Below are positions 12,734 through 24,662 of a stretch of 64,000 nt of DNA, piece by piece. A program made the position numbers and the translations under genes. The notes under the pieces are model-generated. The model searched no databases and was not told the origin of the DNA. It saw only the letters and a list, made by a program, of their open reading frames with translations. The DNA is from Paramecium octaurelia (Eukaryota; Ciliophora; Oligohymenophorea; Peniculida; Parameciidae): contig CAJJDP010000001.1 of NCBI GenBank assembly GCA_905182995.1, forward strand, positions 578,001-642,000, in the 5' to 3' direction. Each line of letters starts with the position of its first letter. Positions within the stretch are counted from its first letter, which is position 1.

Positions 12734-13495
12734 ATGATCAAATTTTGTCTAAACTTGAAAAACTATTTTTCAAGTTCAATTCTTCCTTACAATCCAAAGG
12801 GATATAAAAATATTTAAAAATATATTGAACACCATGAATTAATATAAAAAAGATTAAGTACTTTGGAAATTCAAGAGGATCAATTTATATTTGCATTCAA
12901 TAATTTTATTGATTCTATTTAAGATGAAGACTTTAATGAATTTGCTAGAGAGGTTTGTGATTAAAAATTAGCAAATTCGTTTATTGAAGGACTTTAAAGA
13001 ATTCAAAATGAAGAATTAAAATTTGAAAAAATAGTTGATGATGAAACGGAAGAATAAATATACTTTACAGATATGAATATATTTGTCAATGTGAACAGGA
13101 ATGTCTCTTTATTTGATCATGTAAAAATACTTGAAAAGTTTAGGAAATTTTATTAAATAAACCAAATAAATTTCCAAAAGTGACTGCATTATTTTCTTAA
13201 GGAGAAGAAATAATGGTATGCTTGTCTATAGGAGCATTAATAAAATCTAAAGTAAGCCTCATAATATCTGACTAAAAAGTATTTATTTTGAAAAATTGAT
13301 AAGTATGAACCTGAAAACTTTCATCATGTTAGATTTATGGTACTCAAGGATGAATTTGACTAAAATGGTTTTTTTTAAACCTTAAAAATGGCATTTCTTT
13401 TAAATGAAAAATAAATGTTTTTAGGTCAAAATCCTACCTGGAAAATAATTGATATTGATAAATATTTGCAAAAATAATATCCCTAGTTCTTTTGA
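12734..13495 (+). pseudogene. ORF with two in-frame TGA codons
   Basis: A 253-codon frame from ATG 12734 to TGA 13493-13495 is clearly protein-like (e.g. FAFNNFIDSIQDEDFNEF, KWYACLQEHQQ-like, FHHVRFMVLKDEFDQNGFF), but contains TGA at 13181-13183 and 13289-13291. Both interruptions are exactly in frame (36 and 68 codons apart), no GT-AG intron of suitable length removes them, and both sit where a Trp would be unremarkable. Simplest reading: a pseudogene in which TGG became TGA. The function of the parent is unknown. Confidence 0.5.
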
Positions 13496-13781
13496 ACAAT
13501 ATAAATATTAACATTAAATAATTACAATATTATACATTTATATACAAACAATATTGCATGCTAATTTAGTTATTTAAGTCATAATTATTGTCAATATTCA
13601 AAGTGGAGGAGTAGGAGTTAGTATATTTTTACTAAATATAATTGATCTTAAAATAAAAAATATTTGCCATTTATTGACACAAAGCAGTATTTTAATTCTC
13701 AATTTATAAGTAATAGAATAAAGGTGAATAAAGTTTGAGATAATAAAAGAATTTATATATATATATATTTATATTATAAAA

Positions 13782-14477
13782 ATGAACGAATTTTCGTTGA
13801 TAGAATTAGATGTAAAAAAGTAGTTTGTAAAGGTTATAAAATAATTAATGAGTATTGATATTCAAAATATTAAAACAATTAAATAAAGGGGGGAATATAA
13901 AAAAATAAAATCCGAATTAAAATTTTAAATATTATAAGAACTTTAATTTAATAGTATTAAAGAATTATCTAAGAAATATGGCATTGCTAGATAAACAATT
14001 GCTTCATTTAAGAAAGCAAAGGAACACATATACGACAATTTTAAGAACAAAGTCTTAACTTTAATCTATGATTTTGTTGATATGCGTTTGGAGGGTACTC
14101 CAAGTTTATCAGAGCAAGCCATAAAGAAAGATATTAAATTGTTAATAAAGACTAGAGAATATTTTAATTATAATGATATGAATTCATTAAGTAAATTTAT
14201 TCCAGAAACAAAGAGAAATTCTTAGAAAAAAAGAATTATTCGATTTGTTATGAAATAGTCTTTGTTGTATTTTAATTAATAAAAGTAAAAGTAAAAATAA
14301 TTGAGTAAAGGTAATGTTGAGATTCCTCAATAATAATAGTAAATTATTTAAATTTAAGATCAAATTACTTAGTAATAGAATTCTGAGTAAGCAGTCTTAA
14401 CTAATTTTCCTTATTGGTATGTAGATGAGAGTTCATAGTTAGACTTTGATTTGTCTAATGAATGGAAAATTGAATGA
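13782..14477 (+). CDS. HTH protein of segment E, copy 1
   Basis: 231 aa, no intron. The N-terminal 55 residues are basic. A helix-turn-helix of the resolvase/transposase type lies near residues 65-90 (SIKELSKKYGIARQTIASFK), followed by a Lys-rich helical region and a Gln-rich tail. DNA binding is inferred from the HTH. A clear paralogue sits at 31410-32057 (SEIAKEYNLPKSTVFSYSK aligns over the HTH and the KE-x-IY that follows), so this is a small family and not a one-off. The second copy of this gene, 23967-24662, differs at residue 5 (Ser here, Leu there). Confidence 0.7.
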
Positions 14478-14790
14478 ACTTGAGTTTTTTTTATATATAT
14501 TAATTGTACATTAAATAAATTTGTTTCAAATTTTCGTAATATATTCTTAATATAAATATAAAAAAAAGAATAAATTTGAATAGTTTGAAAGTGTGAATGA
14601 AAAAAAGTAAGAAAGATTGATTTGTCATTATTAAGAACTATGTTACTATTAAGAGTTATGTTATTATTAATGAATACTATTGATTTGAAAATGTAAATAT
14701 AATTATTTATTATTAAATAGATTGATGATGAAAAAGCAAAACAACTAATTGAAAGTAGATAATGTAATGTGATTAATATTAAAAATACTT

Positions 14791-15469
14791 ATGAATTAAG
14801 AATTAAATCAAATTATTTGGAGGAAATTTTATTTAGGTATTGAGTTAGATAAAGCAGAATAAAAATATGTCGTTTCTCTTCTACCTATAAATTCAAAGGG
14901 TATTAGAATAGATATGTATGTTTACTCAAATGTTTCAAAAAAAATGTATTATATTCATTTATTTGAAACTAAGCAAGATGTATTAAAGTATTATTTGAAT
15001 TTATTTCTTATATTTAAGGAGGAAATTAAAGAATCTCTATAATTAAAAGATCAATTATGTAGATATGATGAAAAATATTAAAATAATCTAGCACTTTTTA
15101 GAACTAGAGGATTAAAATTAAAAAGTATGAGAAAACTAATTGAGAGCTTTGTAAATAACAAACCTATATGCACAGGAATATTTGATACAAAATAATATGT
15201 AATCATAATGATTAATTTAGTTATTAAGAAATAATATTTCATGTACTTTTGATATTAATTTACATTGGGAACCAGAAACACATAGACCTGTTTTATTAGA
15301 TGATAGAATGGCATTTTTAAAAGAAGAAGAAAAAACAATTTACAAAAAAGATGAAGTTTAATAATTATCTTGGATCTCTTATAAATTACATTAATCAGAA
15401 GTGAAAAAAAAAAAAGTCATTATTTTAGAAGATAACGAATAAAAAATTGAGTTTATTAAAATTGATTGA
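14791..15469 (+). CDS. Unknown second protein of segment E, copy 1
   Basis: 218 aa with one 22-nt intron at 15199-15220. It contains a mixed alpha/beta-looking stretch (KYVVSLLPINSKGIRIDMYV, KKMYYIHLFETKQDVLKYYL) and a charged C-terminus with a K4 run; one conserved-looking motif is HWEPETHRPVLLDDRMAFL. No family recognised. An open stretch in another frame just upstream (14680-14830) could be an additional 5' exon with an unseen junction, so the start at 14791 is tentative. It is always next to the HTH gene in the copies seen. Confidence 0.55.
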
Positions 15470-15961
15470 ACATTTATGTATTTTATAATTAAGTCAATCT
15501 GAATCTTATGATCCTTGAATATTTCCTTGAATTTAATAATAATTATCTCCAATTTTCTACATTTATTTTTTTGCTTTAACTCTTCTTTAATGCCAAAGTG
15601 TTAATACAATACTCAATATGATATGTAGCTTTTATAAATATCAGTTTTACAATTAATGCAACAATAATAGCTTCCTTCAATTTCTTTGGATCTGATTTCG
15701 GATATTTATAAAAGTTTGGTTAAAATTCAACTATAAAATAAAGCGATATCTAATTAGTATTATTACTATTATATTTACAAAAAAAGGAATTGCAAAAACA
15801 CAAACCACATTCATAAATTTTACACAATCCATTTTTTATTTATATTAATTATTTATTTAATCACATTGTTTTCTTATTCCTTATTCTATATATAATTCAT
15901 TCTATCATCTATTCATTACCATCCTCAATCCAATCAATCATCATCATAACTAACCATAGTC
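15470..15961. other. 3' part of segment E, no intact gene
   Basis: On the minus strand there are Cys-rich fragments in different frames (ECGLCFCNSFFC and YYCCINCKTDIYKSYISY followed by a TGA and then LYQHFGIKEELK). They resemble pieces of a zinc-binding protein but do not assemble into one frame. I treat them as decayed. Confidence 0.3.
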
Positions 15962-15969
15962 AAAAAAAA

Positions 15970-16086
15970 ATGGCGCATACAAAGGATTCAGATTTAATTA
16001 ATAGCAACACTCAAACAAATTTGATTGATATATTTACAAAATTTATAGAAGGCTAGTTTAAATGTAGAAAATAATAAAAAGAATGA
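15970..16086 (+). CDS. 38-aa ORF starting at the segment E junction
   Basis: ATG directly follows an A9 tract at the right edge of segment E and opens 38 codons (MAHTKDSDLINSNTQTNL at the start) to TGA 16084-16086. The codon mix is normal for this genome and the copies (17794-17910 plus; 22358-22474 minus) are identical, but those copies are mostly explained by contig overlap. It may be a 5' exon of something larger or chance. Confidence 0.25.
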
Positions 16087-16454
16087 TTAATATTCATAAT
16101 TTTAGTATATATATATCAATTTTACACCTAAATATCGATAAAATTCTTATTTATTTTCATGCATTAAAACATGATAATTCTTGAAAACCTATTTAATTCT
16201 CATTCTATTTAGTACATAGATAAGCATGCTAATCGTTACACATTTTTTTTTGTGCTTTTATCTTGCAATTCAATAAAGCATAATTTAATGCAAGGAGTAG
16301 GCCAAAAATACTTATATGAAGTTAAAAAACAGATTTATGTGTTTCTGAAATAATTTTAGTAATTTAAAACTACAATTATATAATTATGATCAATTTTTAT
16401 ATTTTGCTATATTTCTATTATTCGTAATTAATAATAATAGTATTTGAATTATAT
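16087..16454. other. AT-rich spacer, nothing recognised
   Basis: Very AT-rich DNA between the 38-aa ORF and the 3' end of the convergent kinase gene. No protein-like frame seen. The same sequence is present again at 17911-18278 because of the contig overlap. Confidence 0.6.
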
Positions 16455-17784
16455 TCAATGTTAATTGAGTACTAAAAAGCAATTATTGTATATTAAAAAA
16501 TAATTATTATTATAATAATATAAATTTAACTTATTACAATTCTAGGATTTATTCATTTTCGAAAAGGGTTTCTTAACTTTGGGAATTGCATTTTTTACAG
16601 TCTTAAATAAAATGGATGTTTACTAATTAGTAATTGAAAGATCAGGTTTTATAAAATATTCATGTTTCAAACAACAATTTGCCTTAGGTCGAGTAGATTA
16701 TTGAGAAAGCATAGATTTAAGTAAGTCTAAAGTTAAAGGACATGTGATTGATTTGTTTAGTTTATAAGCATTCTATGAATTTAAATCTTTTAATTGTTTT
16801 TATTCTAAAAATTAAGGATATATTCTAGTTCCAGACAATAAAATATGAAATATGCCTCCGACGCTATAAATATCGCTAGAGTAATCATAGTATTGATCAT
16901 TCAAAATTTCAGGGGCGATATATCCAAAAGTACCACATTTGACTGATTTTGCTTTTGAATCATTTATAAATGCAGCACATCCAAAATCAATTATTTTCAA
17001 TGATTTAATATTATTAAATTCTGTAAACATAATATTGTCTAATTTAATGTCTCGATGGATTATTTCTAATTTTTGAAGATGTCGTAAGCCCTTTAAAATT
17101 TATTTCATGATAATTTTAACTTCCGAATCTGTTAATTAAAATTACTTTTAAACTAAAAAATCATAAAGTGTTCCACCTGCTTAATATTCAAAAACGAGTG
17201 CAATTAGCTCATGTTCTATAAATAAGTCAATTAATGATATTATGTTTCTATGTGGAAGATTAGATAATTTACAATTTGTCTAAATTTCTGGGACAATATC
17301 TTCCTATGAAGTTAAAATAATTTTTACAAAATTTATCATCTTTCCTTCATAAATCTTGGCAACTTTTTTCTAATTAGAACCAATTTCTTGACAAAGTACA
17401 ACCTTAAAATATCAACTGAAATTACTTTGCATAGTTTGCTTTCCTTTACTATTCTTTCAACCATATATTTTTTATAGAAGTGGCATTCATTATGTGCAAT
17501 CATCATCTTAGTAGAAGCAGTAGCCTTTGAATTCTTTTCATAACTTTCTAAATATTTCTAGTTCGAATAAATGGATGTATTTGAGTAGCTAATAAATCTA
17601 GAATGTAGGCTTAAATATGTATACCTATTCTCTGTCTCTTAGGTTGTTCGATTACTATATTGCTATTTTAAGACTGGCCCAATTTCTTCCTGGTCTTAAA
17701 TGTATTAGTATACTGAAGCCAATTAGTTTTTATTTTGAAACTTGCTGTTGCCTTCTTTCGATTAAAACTAATGATGAAGATTAA
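16455..17784 (-). CDS. Ser/Thr protein kinase, first copy, truncated at contig end
   Basis: Identical to 18279-19608. The 5' end (about 15 nt including the ATG) is cut by the N at 17785. Domain features are described under the complete copy at 18279-19624. This is best read as the same locus assembled twice, not a second gene. Confidence 0.85.
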
Positions 17785-17785
17785 N
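17785..17785. other. Single-N contig join with unmerged overlap
   Basis: The 1823 bases ending at 17784 are the same as those beginning at 17786 (offset 1824; 'atggcgc' at 15970 and at 17794; the match ends exactly at 17784/19608). Identity that stops precisely at the N on one side and begins precisely at it on the other is the mark of two contig ends that overlap but were not merged. Confidence 0.9.
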
Positions 17786-18278
17786 AAAAAAAAATGGCGC
17801 ATACAAAGGATTCAGATTTAATTAATAGCAACACTCAAACAAATTTGATTGATATATTTACAAAATTTATAGAAGGCTAGTTTAAATGTAGAAAATAATA
17901 AAAAGAATGATTAATATTCATAATTTTAGTATATATATATCAATTTTACACCTAAATATCGATAAAATTCTTATTTATTTTCATGCATTAAAACATGATA
18001 ATTCTTGAAAACCTATTTAATTCTCATTCTATTTAGTACATAGATAAGCATGCTAATCGTTACACATTTTTTTTTGTGCTTTTATCTTGCAATTCAATAA
18101 AGCATAATTTAATGCAAGGAGTAGGCCAAAAATACTTATATGAAGTTAAAAAACAGATTTATGTGTTTCTGAAATAATTTTAGTAATTTAAAACTACAAT
18201 TATATAATTATGATCAATTTTTATATTTTGCTATATTTCTATTATTCGTAATTAATAATAATAGTATTTGAATTATAT

Positions 18279-19624
18279 TCAATGTTAATTGAGTACTAAA
18301 AAGCAATTATTGTATATTAAAAAATAATTATTATTATAATAATATAAATTTAACTTATTACAATTCTAGGATTTATTCATTTTCGAAAAGGGTTTCTTAA
18401 CTTTGGGAATTGCATTTTTTACAGTCTTAAATAAAATGGATGTTTACTAATTAGTAATTGAAAGATCAGGTTTTATAAAATATTCATGTTTCAAACAACA
18501 ATTTGCCTTAGGTCGAGTAGATTATTGAGAAAGCATAGATTTAAGTAAGTCTAAAGTTAAAGGACATGTGATTGATTTGTTTAGTTTATAAGCATTCTAT
18601 GAATTTAAATCTTTTAATTGTTTTTATTCTAAAAATTAAGGATATATTCTAGTTCCAGACAATAAAATATGAAATATGCCTCCGACGCTATAAATATCGC
18701 TAGAGTAATCATAGTATTGATCATTCAAAATTTCAGGGGCGATATATCCAAAAGTACCACATTTGACTGATTTTGCTTTTGAATCATTTATAAATGCAGC
18801 ACATCCAAAATCAATTATTTTCAATGATTTAATATTATTAAATTCTGTAAACATAATATTGTCTAATTTAATGTCTCGATGGATTATTTCTAATTTTTGA
18901 AGATGTCGTAAGCCCTTTAAAATTTATTTCATGATAATTTTAACTTCCGAATCTGTTAATTAAAATTACTTTTAAACTAAAAAATCATAAAGTGTTCCAC
19001 CTGCTTAATATTCAAAAACGAGTGCAATTAGCTCATGTTCTATAAATAAGTCAATTAATGATATTATGTTTCTATGTGGAAGATTAGATAATTTACAATT
19101 TGTCTAAATTTCTGGGACAATATCTTCCTATGAAGTTAAAATAATTTTTACAAAATTTATCATCTTTCCTTCATAAATCTTGGCAACTTTTTTCTAATTA
19201 GAACCAATTTCTTGACAAAGTACAACCTTAAAATATCAACTGAAATTACTTTGCATAGTTTGCTTTCCTTTACTATTCTTTCAACCATATATTTTTTATA
19301 GAAGTGGCATTCATTATGTGCAATCATCATCTTAGTAGAAGCAGTAGCCTTTGAATTCTTTTCATAACTTTCTAAATATTTCTAGTTCGAATAAATGGAT
19401 GTATTTGAGTAGCTAATAAATCTAGAATGTAGGCTTAAATATGTATACCTATTCTCTGTCTCTTAGGTTGTTCGATTACTATATTGCTATTTTAAGACTG
19501 GCCCAATTTCTTCCTGGTCTTAAATGTATTAGTATACTGAAGCCAATTAGTTTTTATTTTGAAACTTGCTGTTGCCTTCTTTCGATTAAAACTAATGATG
19601 AAGATTAAGATTTTGAGTACTCAT
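18279..19624 (-). CDS. Ser/Thr protein kinase, complete copy
   Basis: 440 aa with one 23-nt intron. The N-terminal 150 residues are Gln/Ser-rich. The kinase core shows the beta-strand Lys region (KKVAKIYEGKM), helix/hinge VFEYQAGGTLYDFL, catalytic loop HRDIKLDNIMF, DFG as IIDFGCAAF, activation segment KCGTFGYIAPEIL (GT-x-APE) and DIYSVGGIFHILLSGTRIYP. All catalytic residues (HRD Asp, DFG Asp, APE Glu) are present. The Gly-rich loop is weak (LCQEIGSNQKKVAK). The APEIL/SDIYSVG pattern resembles CAMK/NEK-like ciliate kinases; the substrate is unknown. Start ATG 19624 lies in the part missing from the first copy. Confidence 0.88.
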
Positions 19625-20980
19625 ATATTTTTTAAATATAGATAAAATTTAATACAAATACTTAAATAAAATTTGATTTTGATAGGAAAAATTATTTAAT
19701 CAAACAATTCGACTTTCTTGCATTTTAATTATTTTCCACTTTTCAGCCTTGTTATAGTTATTTATGATTCAAAATAAATTTCGAACGCTTCAAATTTAAC
19801 AACTTAGATTATTTTTTTTAACTAAAAACATAATCTAATTAAATTTTTATTTTCATAAATGATATCCAGGTCTCATTTGCAAAATTTGAATGTTGAGGAT
19901 AATTGATGTCTATTAATAAAAAATTATTAATAATTTAAATAATCCAAATGATATATCTATATTATTTTGAATAATTCCATGAGAAATATTTAGAAATTAA
20001 AAAAAAAAAAGTAAGTATATGCATTAATTTAAAGGTTATATATAATAGATTTTAAGTCAAAACTTTTAAAGAAATTTATTTTTTATTTCTATTTTTAGGA
20101 ATTTTAAGAAGTAATTTAATTTTAATATACACTAAAAATCAATTATAAAAAAAATTAATTATTTATTCGAAGTGTTTCCTTTTGATTTGGTTAAACACTA
20201 TAGCAATTTCAAGCAGCTTCCCATAGTCTGAAGAAAGCTAAGAAGCTTGAGTTATTCGATTAATTTTATATAGAAATATAATGAATGATGAATATTAAAA
20301 TAATCTGAATTAAACTTAAATTATAAGACATTTAATTTTCTGGTTTAAGAATAGATTCTAATTCCTCTGAGTCGATTTGTTTCAATTTTAAATATGTAAC
20401 ACTTCACTTTATTATAATCTTAAACTAAATATTTTGCTTTATAATAATATCAAATTAAGAATAAAAAGTCTTCTTTTCAAAATACAAACATAATCATAGT
20501 TAAGCCATTTTAGATATCTTAAAGAAATATATTATAAATTTATAATTAATTGTGTTGATTTTGATAAAAAATCAATCAAAATAAAACTATAAAATACTTA
20601 GAATTGTTCACTCAATTTAATATGAACATTTATGGATAATCAAATAGAAAATAAAAAATTGCAACTTGCAACTTGCTAATTTATTATTCTATTAAGATGT
20701 GAAACAGATTACCCATAACAAAAACAGATATAACGACTTAGTTTATTGGAATATGATAAAATAAGTTTGAATAATTTAAATATCTCTCAATGAAAATTAA
20801 GATCTAAATTTGAAATTAAACAAGCATCAACAACATATGAAATAGTTAAAAATATCAAATGAAATAAACAATATGTTTTAAATTATCAAATTTTAGAAGC
20901 TAAATAGAAGAAATAATGTTATTAAATGTACTTCTTTTTATTTAATCAAGAATGTAGGTATATGTAAGTTAAGATATATT
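19625..20980. other. 1.36-kb AT-rich region, no gene recognised
   Basis: Between the kinase start and the left edge of the partial segment E copy. Both strands were read with the Gln code; I find no stretch with convincing protein character. The 5' flank of the kinase is presumably here. Confidence 0.5.
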
Positions 20981-22294
20981 GACTATGGTTAGTTATGATG
21001 ATGATTGATTGGATTGAGGATGGTAATGAATAGATGATAGAATGAATTATATATAGAATAAGGAATAAGAAAACAATGTGATTAAATAAATAATTAATAT
21101 AAATAAAAAATGGATTGTGTAAAATTTATGAATGTGGTTTGTGTTTTTGCAATTCCTTTTTTTGTAAATATAATAGTAATAATACTAATTAGATATCGCT
21201 TTATTTTATAGTTGAATTTTAACCAAACTTTTATAAATATCCGAAATCAGATCCAAAGAAATTGAAGGAAGCTATTATTGTTGCATTAATTGTAAAACTG
21301 ATATTTATAAAAGCTACATATCATATTGAGTATTGTATTAACACTTTGGCATTAAAGAAGAGTTAAAGCAAAAAAATAAATGTAGAAAATTGGAGATAAT
21401 TATTATTAAATTCAAGGAAATATTCAAGGATCATAAGATTCAGATTGACTTAATTATAAAATACATAAATGTTCAATCAATTTTAATAAACTCAATTTTT
21501 TATTCGTTATCTTCTAAAATAATGACTTTTTTTTTTTTCACTTCTGATTAATGTAATTTATAAGAGATCCAAGATAATTATTAAACTTCATCTTTTTTGT
21601 AAATTGTTTTTTCTTCTTCTTTTAAAAATGCCATTCTATCATCTAATAAAACAGGTCTATGTGTTTCTGGTTCCCAATGTAAATTAATATCAAAAGTACA
21701 TGAAATATTATTTCTTAATAACTAAATTAATCATTATGATTACATATTATTTTGTATCAAATATTCCTGTGCATATAGGTTTGTTATTTACAAAGCTCTC
21801 AATTAGTTTTCTCATACTTTTTAATTTTAATCCTCTAGTTCTAAAAAGTGCTAGATTATTTTAATATTTTTCATCATATCTACATAATTGATCTTTTAAT
21901 TATAGAGATTCTTTAATTTCCTCCTTAAATATAAGAAATAAATTCAAATAATACTTTAATACATCTTGCTTAGTTTCAAATAAATGAATATAATACATTT
22001 TTTTTGAAACATTTGAGTAAACATACATATCTATTCTAATACCCTTTGAATTTATAGGTAGAAGAGAAACGACATATTTTTATTCTGCTTTATCTAACTC
22101 AATACCTAAATAAAATTTCCTCCAAATAATTTGATTTAATTCTTAATTCATAAGTATTTTTAATATTAATCACATTACATTATCTACTTTCAATTAGTTG
22201 TTTTGCTTTTTCATCATCAATCTATTTAATAATAAATAATTATATTTACATTTTCAAATCAATAGTATTCATTAATAATAACATAACTCTTAAT
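20981..22294 (-). mobile_element. Segment E, partial inverted copy ending at gap
   Basis: Identical to 22483-23796 (offset 1502) and to the reverse complement of 14648-15961. It is cut by the N gap in the region between the two segment genes. Its outer flank (GATATATT before GACTATGG) differs from the A9/T9 flank of the other two copies. Confidence 0.8.
21473..22151 (-). CDS. Unknown second protein of segment E, second occurrence
   Basis: Same as 14791-15469 on the opposite strand, including the 22-nt intron and the 12-base A/T run. It may be a separate genomic copy or the same one as at 22975-23653, because this contig end overlaps the next. Confidence 0.55.
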
Positions 22295-22330
22295 NNNNNN
22301 NNNNNNNNNNNNNNNNNNNNNNNNNNNNNN
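22295..22330. other. 36-N assembly gap
   Basis: The sequence before the gap (20981-22294) reappears after it (22483-23796). The gap therefore sits inside a repeat, and the contigs on its two sides overlap in content; order and orientation across it are not secure. Confidence 0.95.
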
Positions 22331-22482
22331 TATATATACTAAAATTATGAATATTAATCATTCTTTTTATTATTTTCTACATTTAAACTAGCCTTCTATA
22401 AATTTTGTAAATATATCAATCAAATTTGTTTGAGTGTTGCTATTAATTAAATCTGAATCCTTTGTATGCGCCATTTTTTTTT
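22331..22482 (-). repeat. Inverted copy of the segment E right flank
   Basis: Reverse complement of 15962-16113, i.e. the A9 tract and the 38-aa ORF region. This places the kinase-side flank next to segment E in this contig too, which conflicts with the flank seen at 20981. Confidence 0.85.
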
Positions 22483-22974
22483 GACTATGGTTAGTTATGA
22501 TGATGATTGATTGGATTGAGGATGGTAATGAATAGATGATAGAATGAATTATATATAGAATAAGGAATAAGAAAACAATGTGATTAAATAAATAATTAAT
22601 ATAAATAAAAAATGGATTGTGTAAAATTTATGAATGTGGTTTGTGTTTTTGCAATTCCTTTTTTTGTAAATATAATAGTAATAATACTAATTAGATATCG
22701 CTTTATTTTATAGTTGAATTTTAACCAAACTTTTATAAATATCCGAAATCAGATCCAAAGAAATTGAAGGAAGCTATTATTGTTGCATTAATTGTAAAAC
22801 TGATATTTATAAAAGCTACATATCATATTGAGTATTGTATTAACACTTTGGCATTAAAGAAGAGTTAAAGCAAAAAAATAAATGTAGAAAATTGGAGATA
22901 ATTATTATTAAATTCAAGGAAATATTCAAGGATCATAAGATTCAGATTGACTTAATTATAAAATACATAAATGT

Positions 22975-23653
22975 TCAATCAATTTTAATAAACTCAATTT
23001 TTTATTCGTTATCTTCTAAAATAATGACTTTTTTTTTTTTCACTTCTGATTAATGTAATTTATAAGAGATCCAAGATAATTATTAAACTTCATCTTTTTT
23101 GTAAATTGTTTTTTCTTCTTCTTTTAAAAATGCCATTCTATCATCTAATAAAACAGGTCTATGTGTTTCTGGTTCCCAATGTAAATTAATATCAAAAGTA
23201 CATGAAATATTATTTCTTAATAACTAAATTAATCATTATGATTACATATTATTTTGTATCAAATATTCCTGTGCATATAGGTTTGTTATTTACAAAGCTC
23301 TCAATTAGTTTTCTCATACTTTTTAATTTTAATCCTCTAGTTCTAAAAAGTGCTAGATTATTTTAATATTTTTCATCATATCTACATAATTGATCTTTTA
23401 ATTATAGAGATTCTTTAATTTCCTCCTTAAATATAAGAAATAAATTCAAATAATACTTTAATACATCTTGCTTAGTTTCAAATAAATGAATATAATACAT
23501 TTTTTTTGAAACATTTGAGTAAACATACATATCTATTCTAATACCCTTTGAATTTATAGGTAGAAGAGAAACGACATATTTTTATTCTGCTTTATCTAAC
23601 TCAATACCTAAATAAAATTTCCTCCAAATAATTTGATTTAATTCTTAATTCAT
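22975..23653 (-). CDS. Unknown second protein of segment E, copy 2
   Basis: 218 aa, same protein as at 14791-15469 with the same 22-nt intron. I saw no difference from copy 1 in the parts compared. Function unknown. Confidence 0.55.
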
Positions 23654-23966
23654 AAGTATTTTTAATATTAATCACATTACATTATCTACTTTCAATTAGT
23701 TGTTTTGCTTTTTCATCATCAATCTATTTAATAATAAATAATTATATTTACATTTTCAAATCAATAGTATTCATTAATAATAACATAACTCTTAATAGTA
23801 ACATAGTTCTTAATAATGACAAATCAATCTTTCTTACTTTTTTTCATTCACACTTTCAAACTATTCAAATTTATTCTTTTTTTTATATTTATATTAAGAA
23901 TATATTACGAAAATTTGAAACAAATTTATTTAATGTACAATTAATATATATAAAAAAAACTCAAGT

Positions 23967-24662
23967 TCATTCAATTTTCCATTCATTAGACAAATCAAAG
24001 TCTAACTATGAACTCTCATCTACATACCAATAAGGAAAATTAGTTAAGACTGCTTACTCAGAATTCTATTACTAAGTAATTTGATCTTAAATTTAAATAA
24101 TTTACTATTATTATTGAGGAATCTCAACATTACCTTTACTCAATTATTTTTACTTTTACTTTTATTAATTAAAATACAACAAAGACTATTTCATAACAAA
24201 TCGAATAATTCTTTTTTTCTAAGAATTTCTCTTTGTTTCTGGAATAAATTTACTTAATGAATTCATATCATTATAATTAAAATATTCTCTAGTCTTTATT
24301 AACAATTTAATATCTTTCTTTATGGCTTGCTCTGATAAACTTGGAGTACCCTCCAAACGCATATCAACAAAATCATAGATTAAAGTTAAGACTTTGTTCT
24401 TAAAATTGTCGTATATGTGTTCCTTTGCTTTCTTAAATGAAGCAATTGTTTATCTAGCAATGCCATATTTCTTAGATAATTCTTTAATACTATTAAATTA
24501 AAGTTCTTATAATATTTAAAATTTTAATTCGGATTTTATTTTTTTATATTCCCCCCTTTATTTAATTGTTTTAATATTTTGAATATCAATACTCATTAAT
24601 TATTTTATAACCTTTACAAACTACTTTTTTACATCTAATTCTATCAACAAAAATTCGTTCAT
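23967..24662 (-). CDS. HTH protein of segment E, copy 2
   Basis: 231 aa, intact, same HTH (SIKELSKKYGIARQTIASFK) as copy 1, with Leu instead of Ser at residue 5. It is divergent from the small 113-aa gene at 24784, with a 121-nt intergenic region that contains a long (TA)n run just upstream of the ATG. Confidence 0.7.

Larger units (their letters stand above)
13708..15961 (+). mobile_element. Segment E, copy 1: two-gene repeated unit
   Basis: A 2.25-kb block that recurs in inverted orientation at 22483-24739 and, partly, at 20981-22294. The left edge is defined by divergence from the second copy just before AAGTAATAG; the right edge is at GACTATGG on the opposite strand, after which one copy continues into an A9 tract and another into unrelated sequence. 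It carries an HTH protein gene and a second unknown gene in the same direction, plus about 490 nt of 3' sequence. I see no terminal inverted repeats, no flanking direct repeats and no transposase, so 'mobile' is inferred only from copy number and differing flanks. Confidence 0.45.

Noticed and set aside
12734..15860. TGA used as Trp in this region
   Set aside because: TGA ends every intact gene in the window and the affected stretches also carry frame changes, so pseudogene decay is the simpler explanation.
13708..15961. Segment E as a retained IES or classical transposon
   Set aside because: No TA-flanked ends with Tc1/mariner-like consensus, no terminal inverted repeats, no flanking duplication, and no transposase motif were seen.
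16812..18854. Tandem duplication of a kinase gene
   Set aside because: Copies are identical and end exactly at a lone N; contig overlap explains them.
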